This document shows, piece by piece, positions 55,902 to 64,000 of a stretch of DNA of 64,000 nt; the first letter of the stretch is position 1; each line of letters starts with the position of its first letter. Below the pieces are notes generated by a model. That model was not told the origin of the DNA. It worked only from the letters and a program-made list of their open reading frames with translations, and did not search any database. The position numbers and the translations under genes were made by a program. Source of the stretch: Diphasiastrum complanatum (lineage: Eukaryota; Streptophyta; Lycopodiopsida; Lycopodiales; Lycopodiaceae); the NCBI GenBank assembly GCA_029204225.1, contig CM055103.1, positions 46,946,703-47,010,702 of the forward strand, read 5' to 3'.

Positions 55902-57519
55902 ATTGATTTCCTGACATGCAAAATTAGCTTAATTAGTCGAGATCCAATCATCAACTAATAAGTGAAAAGTTCAAAATCTTCGTAACTAGCCAATATTACT
56001 CAGCAAGGTCTTTCACTCATTTAAGCAATATTTTACAAAATCAATATCAGACTGATTCAAACAACTACTTTTAGGACCAAACCCAAAAATTTACGAAAAT
56101 TCGAGATTTTCGAAAACCGTGGACCAACTGTGAAAATCGATTAAGAAGATTGATTTAACCAATTCATAGGCACTGTCACATATCAAAAACATTTCGAGAC
56201 AACTTGCTTGCATCTAGCTTGATATGCATTGAATTTTTCGAAAAAACAAAAAAATGTCTGTAATAAATAGCCTAATTACTAGGAAATTTGCTATTCCAAA
56301 AATAGCTTCATGCAAGAAATTTACTAATCAAACTACTGATTACGCATGCAACTTGCTTCCAAGCATGCATACAAGTCTATTCATAAATTTCCATCAACAG
56401 ACAAGCACGACACTGAGTTACAAGCATGCATGCATTAGAACAATTCCAAAATTTTGCAAATTTTAGTTTAAAAATTGTTAAATTTCAGACGACCATAACT
56501 TTCTCTAAAGCACACCAAATTGGTCACTATAAAGCATAGTACAGAGGGAGAGTGGGTCTACAAGGCACTTGCCACATCACCCTTCCACCTAGGCTTCACA
56601 CATGCGAGCAGTAAATGGCCAAAAATCAGGTCGTAGGGAGCACTTTAGGAAGGTGGTATCATCAAAAATTGTACTTCAGCCCAATAAGCATCCAATTAGA
56701 GCTTACAAGCACTCTACTAAGGTTCATTAGGGAGACATAGAAGCTTCTAACAGGTCCAACAAGCCATCATATGCTCGGATCATGCAAAAAATGCATTTTT
56801 GGCCTCCTTCAACAAGCAAAACTTCAAGATGATGGTGTCTAATGCTCACCTATTTGGATGCATGATGGCTCAAATCAGAGGAAATCCATCATATCTTTAA
56901 GCTTGTAATGATAACCAATAGGTTCATACGCCCATTGGAAAGGCATTCTATACACTATTGTTTGATGTTTAGAGCCCCATAATGGTGTCCAATCCTAAAC
57001 AAACTTCATGAAAGCTCTAGGAAAGATTCATTACACCTGTGAAAATGTGCTTACCAACTATTGTCTAAGAATTGTGAGATCTACCACAAAATTAGTCCAA
57101 AAATCATCAAAAACCCATGTTTTTTGACCAATTTTGACCAAAATTTGTGGGATAAATCCACAAATAAGTGAAATCTGAATCTGATATCTGTAAATCCATT
57201 TCATGCAAGCACTAAAAGTTTTAATTTTAGTCGAATATAGATTATATAGCCCATCTATGGTCCAAAACCCCAATTTTTGGTCCAAAATCACTATCTAGTG
57301 AAAAATTCACTAAAACCATCAATAATCCTATGATTTTCATCAAAATTAATGGATCAAATCCAAAATTATGATCTTTAGGCTGAAAGTACACCAAGGATCT
57401 GAGAAGCCACCTACTTGGATATGAATTCCACCACCTGGAAGAATCAGCAATGAGATACACCAAATAAACTGCAAAAATCCAAGATCCTCAAGCCCCACCT
57501 CCTGGTAGATGTGATCCAA
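55902..57519 (-). other. Gypsy D leader, non-coding
   Basis: 1.6 kb between gag and the PBS. The part near 57300-57440 matches Gypsy C at 13370-13510. Plus- and minus-strand frames here (57058-57291, 57242-57463) have no domain. A long leader is usual for this kind of Gypsy. Confidence 0.65.
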
Positions 57520-57531
57520 GCTTTGATACCA
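57520..57531 (-). other. Primer-binding site of Gypsy D
   Basis: The plus strand reads GCTTTGATACCA, the complement of TGGTATCAAAGC, next to the LTR start TATAACGATCA at 57533. Confidence 0.8.
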
Positions 57532-57532
57532 C

Positions 57533-58020
57533 TATAACGATCATCAAATGAAGATCTTCAAGAATTTTGTCACATGCAAACCAAAAGAACACCTGTGGAG
57601 CATGAACCACCCAACCAATATGGAGAGGATAGTCAATACCCTAACCAATCCACCCCCAAGCCAAAATGGATGAACACAAGAGAGGAGAGGAAACCTGGCT
57701 CAAGAATCTGAAATTCCAATAGGGAGATGGGTGAGTTTCCATGATATATGTTCTCTTCAAGAGGAGAGAATATTCCCCTTAGGATCCCCATGCGGCCTAT
57801 ATTGAGCTACTGACCTCCTATTCTTGCATTAAAGCAGTCATTCACCATGCATGTGCTCCTACGTCCAATTATAGATCTGGGCCCTCATATGATTATTAAT
57901 TACTTGAAACGACCACGTCCGAAATGATGTAGTATAACTAATAACCACATACAACTGGAGTGACCAACTATCCATGTCAGGAATTATTCTAATTTCCTTA
58001 TATAAGACATGGACATAACA
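57533..58020 (-). repeat. 5' LTR of Gypsy D
   Basis: 488 bp, ending GACATAACA. It matches the LTR of C (12482-12971) along its length, with the start changed from TGTAAGG to TATAACG. The left LTR of D was not found, so its 3' end is missing. Confidence 0.85.
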
Positions 58021-58180
58021 GGAGGAGAGATCTATTTGGCACATATTGATAGTACAACATCATGTATTACCAATCTACTCACCAAACCTTTGAGTAAAAG
58101 TTCCTTCATCAAGCATAGGTCCAATTTTGGATTAATTCCATGATCAATGTTTAAGTCAAATAATAACTTTTTAGGAGGAG
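58021..58180 (+). pseudogene. pol: Copia L RNase H end and polypurine tract
   Basis: The plus strand reads HIDSTTSCITNLLTKPLSKS then SFIKHRSNFGLI, the Copia RNase H C-terminus. GGAGGAG at 58174-58180 is the polypurine tract before the LTR. The element is cut at the left by Gypsy D. Confidence 0.78.
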
Positions 58181-58700
58181 TGTTGAAAATAAAAAATCCA
58201 TCTATCTTGACTTTTGGGGTTGATGAAGTTTTCCATCATGCATGTAGGTGTAGAACATGAAAAGGCCAATTTTGGCTTGGCAAGAACTCGAGCCACTTCA
58301 CATGCATTAAGTCAAGTTTGTCAAAAGTGACATGCAATTCAAACTAAGACTTGTATTGGCACATGCATGAACATTTGTACATATGTATTATAGAAAGTCA
58401 CATAAGTATGAAAAATGTAGGTTGAGCTTGCATTTCTCAACATGCAAAGTGGTAGGTGTCATTTTTTTGGTAGAAACTACTCTTATAAGTGGAACAATAA
58501 GATTTGAGGGCTAATCTACCTCGAGGTTATCCCATCTATTATATATGTATGTGAGTTTTCTCACAATTTTGATGATGAATCAAGCATTGAAGCTATTCTC
58601 TTGTCATTTGGATTTTTATCTAGTAAACTTGAATTGTCCAGTCTCTCTCTACTCAAGGATAAGGCTTTCCTCATACATTAATTTTCTTTCTGCTTTTCTC
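58181..58700 (+). repeat. Copia L 3' LTR, right end uncertain
   Basis: TGTTGAAAATAAAAAATCC starts directly after the polypurine tract. Words such as GAGGGCTAATCTACCTCGAG and a TATA-like stretch near 58540 suggest U3-R. The right end and target duplication were not found. Confidence 0.5.
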
Positions 58701-58775
58701 ACACATGTGAAAGTAATTAATTTTTTATTACTAGAATGCTAGATTGTGATTTAGCCATAGAACCTAGAGATAGAT

Positions 58776-59400
58776 ATTGTTTTGTGTGAACTTCTAGAAA
58801 TCTCACAGGAACTCCAACAACCGAAGAATAAAAAGTTGAAGAAATCTATGTCCTGGATGAAGGCTAAGAAAGCAAATCTTTGTTTCATTTGCAATAAGGA
58901 TGGACATATGATGAAGTTTTGTCCAGAGAAAAAAAAAAAACCTGCGGCACATATGATTGATATTCCAAGAGGTAAAGATAAAACTTTGGAAATTAATTTG
59001 TCTGATTGTGAGTGTGAATGTTCTTTTGTTATTGCTTCTTTCTTGCCTAATAAACTATTTCGTTTAACAGGCACAATTAAATATCAAGAAGTAAGTATTT
59101 TATTAGACAGTGGTTCTACTCATAGTTTCATTAATTCTCGTCTTGTGTAGAAACTCAGCTTGAAAATTGAACCCATAATCATAGATACAGAGTTTATCTA
59201 GCTTTAGGAGCAGAGTTGGAGACTTGGAATGTAAAAGTGTCAAATCTCCCAGTTTTGATACAAAGACATAGAGAATTAGATAGTCACTCATGTTTTAGAC
59301 CTAGCCCGCATTGATTTAATTTTGGGATATGAATGGTTACTTGGTAAATTGTCTTCTCTGGCTATAGATTTTGAGAAAACATGTTCTCACTGTATATATC
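58776..59400 (+). pseudogene. gag-pro: Gypsy gag end and protease, same family as D
   Basis: The frame from 58782 has a zinc knuckle CFICNKDGHMMKFC, then FVIASFLPNKLFRLTG and ILLDSGSTHSFINSRLV, a retropepsin loop with intact DSG. After a stop at 59148 the domain continues with ARIDLILGYEWLLGKLSSLA. It resembles Gypsy D (54530-55050) closely but lies on the plus strand. Gag upstream and RT downstream are absent. Confidence 0.88.
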
Positions 59401-61386
59401 GCACCGTGGATCGGCTACAAATACATTCAGCCTCGTGCCCTACCCAAGTTCAAACAGCCGCTCCCTACCCTGGATTAGCGAGGAAGAAAGAGCCAGCCAC
59501 CAGAATCTCTTGTGGCAAAAAAGGCTTCTAAATCACGAGAGAGAGATAGATACCAACTAAGTGAGGGTCTAGATCGCTCCTCATCTACCTAACAACAATT
59601 CATTCACCATTGATGCCTTGTAGGTAACCTACAACAGAAGTTCCAACAAGTTTTATCCAAACAGGACTATACACATGGAGTTTAGCAGGGTAAAAGTGCG
59701 CTTTCAAATCCAAAATCAACCACACTCTAACGTCCCACCTGTCGGTTGAGCCAGCACAATTCATAGCACTTGCCACAGTCCGTGGAGTAACCCATGTTGT
59801 CAGAAAAGTAGCAAGAGAGGGTTAGCATCATAAGGAAAGCGGATCACAGAGGGATCTATCAGGCTGACAGCCCTCCACTTGCTTTCACCACTCTCATTGA
59901 GCTACAAAAAAAAAAATAGCTACTGAACAACAAACCGTCCACTAGACTTCACAGCTTAATCATGTTCTGAAAACGTGATTGCAGGTCAGGAACTAGCTAT
60001 CTAACGACTGCTTCAAAGCAATCTAGGGGTTCAAATCAACCTCTCCATGCAAATTTTAGTCAGCAACCTTCTTAACCAGAAGGTACTACAGGTTACTAAG
60101 ACCAAAACCCATTGCATGCCTTCACCTAAGCATCACAGATACTGATCCATTAGCAAACAGGGTAAGGATGGATTTCACTAACCATACATGCATTGCTCAC
60201 TTTGTTTTACCAACGTAAAAAATTAGATCGTTGCACTTTCCATCATGTTCCAACAAGCAGATTCCGTACAGGATTCAGGGAAAAACTTTCCATCCTCAAC
60301 ATGCAAGTCGCTAAACATTGTAATTTCACTACAAACAGTCCATATTAACCATATAAATCGATTTATAGCCAATTTATCTATGAACTATACTCAAAATTAA
60401 ATGTTTAAGATTTCTCATCGTAGTTTATCTCTCATGAATCTTCACGTAGTTGCTATGCATCTGACATCTGGCGTGTTATAGTGTAGATGATGGCAGGAAT
60501 GGTGCAAGGCTTGATCGCATCGTGGCTTGCTTTTGATTGCACTACGGCTTTTGAAAGCTTTTGATCGCTTTAACCTCATGGATAGCTTTTGATCGCACCG
60601 TGGCTTGCTATGGAGGTATCGACTACAAATACATGTAACTCCAGTTCAGACCTTGCTTCTAAAAGTTTTGAAGACACATCCTGCCCCATAATCAAATTTG
60701 AGGTGATGAATCTGATTGGGCCTCCGTCACGCTGAATTTTCCAGTAGAAAGGTACATATTTTTTTCTTAGTTGGATGTCTGTAATGTGAGCAATGGAGCG
60801 ACCATTTGGGGAGCTGACATAAAATGAGCTGAGAGATCAGAATGATGATGATTCCTAATTGTTGTGGTGTGCATAAAAGTTCTGTAGAGGCACTTTATTT
60901 TGTGAATTCATTGTCTGTTGGGAAGGATAGAAGTGCAGAAACCTTTACGGTGTATGCTTAAATGTTCAGTACATGCCAGAAAAAGGGATTAAAAATTATG
61001 ATAGCTCAGCGATTGTTTGATTCAAGATGGATTTAGGGACGCTCTTCTAATTAAACAACAAATGTTTTTCCATTTCACAATTGCATCCATTCTGGATATT
61101 TAGCCAGGCGATCTATTAATTAGAATACAAATTTTTTTTTTCATCTATATGGATCTACTCAGCACACCATTTGTGGAAAGGCCATAGTTACAATTAGGAG
61201 GAAAGTGGGTCGCTGCACCACAAGTAGTAGCACCTTTTTTGTTGTGTGCTGATCTGACCCATGGAGCTCGGGCGCTATTGGCATTCTTGATTAGCTATGA
61301 AGATTGAAAGGCGTGAGGCAGATTAATAATCATCAGTGCTGACTCCAAAACCCAAGAATAATGCCATCATACATCTATCCTACACA

Positions 61387-61391
<5 letters not shown>
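59401..61391. other. No recognised gene
   Basis: About 2 kb of unassigned sequence. A degenerate repeat at 60505-60615 has GCTTTTGATCGC and CGTGGCTTGC two to four times. No LTR end, PBS or coding domain was seen. Confidence 0.5.
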
Positions 61392-61455
<64 letters not shown>

Positions 61456-61457
61456 TC
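61392..61457. repeat. (CT)n microsatellite
   Basis: About 30 CT units, then short related words (CCCTCTCAAGAACTAC and CCCTCTCTCACGAACTAC). The frames here are artefacts. Confidence 0.95.
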
Positions 61458-61561
61458 AAGAACTACCCTCCCCCTCTCTCACGAACTACCCTCTTTATCA
61501 CGAACTGTTTTTCTTTTGTATTTCTCTAAGTTCCACTGATTTTTTACCTGCACATGCCAAT

Positions 61562-61639
61562 GATGATGGAGTCAGCATTGGCAGAGCGATGATGGAGTTA
61601 GTATCGGCAGAGCGATGATGGAGTAAGTGTCGGCATAGG
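61562..61639. repeat. 26-bp minisatellite, three copies
   Basis: Units at 61562, 61588 and 61614 start GATGATGGAGT and end GGCAGAGC or GGCATAGG. They differ by a few bases. Confidence 0.9.
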
Positions 61640-64000
61640 GTGATGAAGGTAAAGCTAATCCAAGATGAGCTGCATGTTGACGCATTATTTTCCTGCCAAA
61701 GTGATTTCTTCTGTGGGATGATCCTTATCCTATTTTCCAATGCTAGTCAATCAGTCAGCCGCCCCTATCCTTGTGTGTTGTTAGCGACCTTCTACTGAAG
61801 TTTCATGATGACAGTAGCAAGTGAGACAATGTAGCTCCTAACTAATGTACATCCATGGAGAAAATAGCACCCCTACCTCGAAATGCCAGCTACCTCGAAA
61901 GGCCTCAAGGGGCTTCCATTTTTGCTAACACAGATACCCATCACCAACAGTCCATTGTTGCTAATTTTTTTTTGCAGCAATTGCAAGCATCTTGGATTGC
62001 TATGGTGTTGGTGGTGCCGACATATGCGTGAACTGCTTCTGCAGTTATGTCTTTTGACTGATCTGAATCGGTCTGGTGAAGCCTCAACTGCAGCGGCAGA
62101 TATGGTGAGGTGAGCCTCTTTAAATTTTCATTTGATCTTTGGATTTTGTTTTGCGCTCTTACTTCAAACTTTGTTCCTGATGCAAAATAATCATCATTTT
62201 TGTGTAGATAGTTAGCACGTGATTAACTACAATTCTAGCTTTGAGTTTTCTCAAGAAGCTGCTACAGATTCTAAAGGGGTGCCATCTGATGCTTTTAAGA
62301 GGAATGATTACCAACAAGTTCATCGGAAAGCTTTCTCACATTGTGTCAGTGATATTAACTCAAAATCTCCAAAGATGGAGGTATCCCGCTTGAGTATCCA
62401 TTGAATGAGATAGACCACACCACACATTTTTTTAGTTTAAAACAGTTTGAGTAAAGTGAAATGCCTATGCGGTTGTGATTACTGACGAACTCAACTGTCT
62501 GCTCAAAAGGCCTCTGCCCATATTGACATACACAATTGTCAGACCCTTTGTGTAAGGCGGCTGACTCTTTGAGATGATCTGTGCCCCGGGTGTGGGGTGG
62601 AGGCAGTGTTCTAGAAACTTTTTTGAGGTTTTTTTGAAGAAAATTCTTATTTTAAGAAGTGTTTTGGATCCTAATGATGAAGTTACTCATAGTTGGCAGT
62701 TTTTGTGAAAATTGTCAACGTTTTCTAGCTAGTTTGAGGCCTAAATTGTCAATTTTTGTACATAGTTTTGGATCTAACCTTTCACATGTGTGAAAGAGGC
62801 CTAGATACTTTTATTTTAGTATATATTTCATATTGAAGAAGTATCAAACTTTAGAGCCTTCTAAATGAGACCAGAATCATGTAGACCAAAATTGGCTATT
62901 TTAGGCTGCTGGTGCCCTGAAATTGGGTCCTAAGTTCTAGAGGGAGGAGAGAGAGTCATCTCTTTCACCTATATCAGGCTGAAATTCGTGGAGAACAGGT
63001 TGGAGAAACTTATTTAATTGTTGAGAGAGATCAATAGATCATTGTCACAGTTTCTTCCTCCATTGAGAGCATTGCTTTGTGTATTGTCTTCAAGCTTTTG
63101 TGTATGATCTTAAGAGGTTTCCAAAAGTGGTAGATTGCTGTTGGAAGCCCTGTTTACTGCTATTTTGGCTACCATCAATACCTTTTATTAGTTTCTTTTG
63201 TCTCTTGAATACTTTGTCAAGTTCATGTGTATCAAAGGTAGCATTAGGATGCTTTGCCATTTCTAGCTTTTGTAGCTTGTTGTGCAAAGATCTTAGCTAG
63301 AACATTTGTGATCTTAGATCCATTCAAGATCCACTTTTTCCATACTTTTTCTCTACAAAACTTGAGATTAAGGCATAAAAAATATAACAAAACAAATTTC
63401 AGGTTAATTTTTTTGAGAAAGCTATCGATTTCATTCTTGGATTATTCAGACTTTCTCGAACACCGGTTGGAGGTAGTCGGGGGGAAAAAAAAATGCCTCA
63501 GAACCTCTCACCGCGGCTGGAGGTTCTTTGGATATCTACATATATATATATGTTATGACTCAGTCCTTTTTAGCGCATCAAGACTGTTTGGAATCACCTT
63601 TCAAATACAGATTCATCTGAAGACTCAAGTTCTGGGTTTGAGGAGTCTGATGAAGGAGAATGGATATAAATGTAGAGACATTATAGTTTGTATTGGTGGT
63701 TATGCCTAAACCATAAAGACATGTAAGTACTTAATACCTCAAGCGGTAGGGGTTGTCACCTCTAATTTTGATAATATAACAAAAGAATACGGTTTGAAAA
63801 AAGATTTGTTATTAATGTGTCATTTCTTGATGAATGTTGTATACATTTTAATTGATTTGAAAAGGATTTTTGACATATGATATGTATATGAAAAGTTTTA
63901 TAATATTATGTGTATGCTTGAGTTTAGCACACAATTGTGTCATACCCAATTGAAACATGGTTCACATACTATTAAACTATCGAATTTTTGTAATTAAACA
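61640..64000. other. No recognised gene
   Basis: Open frames at 61883-62113, 62219-62404, 63079-63300 and 63254-63709 show no domain. A plausible donor (ATGGTGAGG, near 62105) and acceptor (TTGTGTAG, near 62208) could join the first two frames, but there is no support for a protein. A (TA)n run lies at 63539-63551. Confidence 0.4.

Noticed and set aside
63254-63709. 151-codon frame near the window end as a gene
   Set aside because: Rich in Phe, Leu and Ser as expected from AT-rich DNA, with no domain and no coding-like partner.

Overview
This is a stretch of nuclear DNA from a land plant, made almost entirely of dead transposable elements. The evidence is plant-type Ty1/Copia and Ty3/Gypsy polyproteins, primer-binding sites that match initiator-Met tRNA, a low GC content by eye, and very long GA/TC and GT/CA microsatellites. 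I cannot name the species. I found no confident host protein gene, no tRNA or rRNA gene and no CRISPR array. Every coding region recognised is a broken retroelement gene with stops, frameshifts or lost catalytic residues.

Layout. 1-1476: unassigned DNA with a cluster of alternating inverted repeats, then a 300-bp flank that recurs inverted at 29.4 kb. 1477-12481: Copia element A (+), carrying a nested Gypsy element I (-) at about 5.0-10.25 kb and cut at its 3' LTR by a deleted Gypsy, C (-), at 12.48-13.89 kb. 15.04-18.32 kb: Copia H (-) with PBS and 5' LTR. 19.29-20.17 kb: Copia fragment J (-). 20.7-22.2 kb: a possible hAT end, a foldback repeat family and a Gypsy RT scrap. 23.6-23.96 kb: an orphan LTR with a perfect PBS. 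25083-29408: Copia B (-), same family as A, bounded by a CTAGA target duplication. 32.0-36.9 kb: Copia F (+), the most complete element. 37.16-37.8 kb: Copia G remnant. 38.2-39.4 kb: microsatellites, including a (GT)n-GCGC-(AC)n palindrome. 40.25-41.06 kb: a possible Penelope-like reverse transcriptase. 41.9-50.55 kb: a non-coding repeat system of units of about 2.5 kb with hairpin arrays, interrupted by a clean solo LTR. 50.9-54.3 kb: Copia fragments and a 123-bp palindrome. 54.5-58.02 kb: Gypsy D (-), gag-protease plus leader, PBS and LTR. 58.02-59.4 kb: a Copia 3' end and a Gypsy gag-protease fragment (+). 59.4-64 kb: nothing recognisable apart from simple repeats.

How parts relate. A and B are one Copia family inserted at the same position of the same flanking sequence but in opposite orientation, so they are products of a segmental inverted duplication. 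C and D are one Gypsy family with matching 488-490-bp LTRs. J (19.3 kb) and K (53.7 kb) share one internal deletion. The most unusual structure is a pair of related arrays at 47.04-47.49 and 49.37-49.80 kb, where hairpins recur about every 60 bp. Their loops keep the core CCATCGCTG while their stems differ. The arrays lie inside a tandemly repeated, apparently non-coding unit that has a PBS-like site and ends in a GA polypurine tract.
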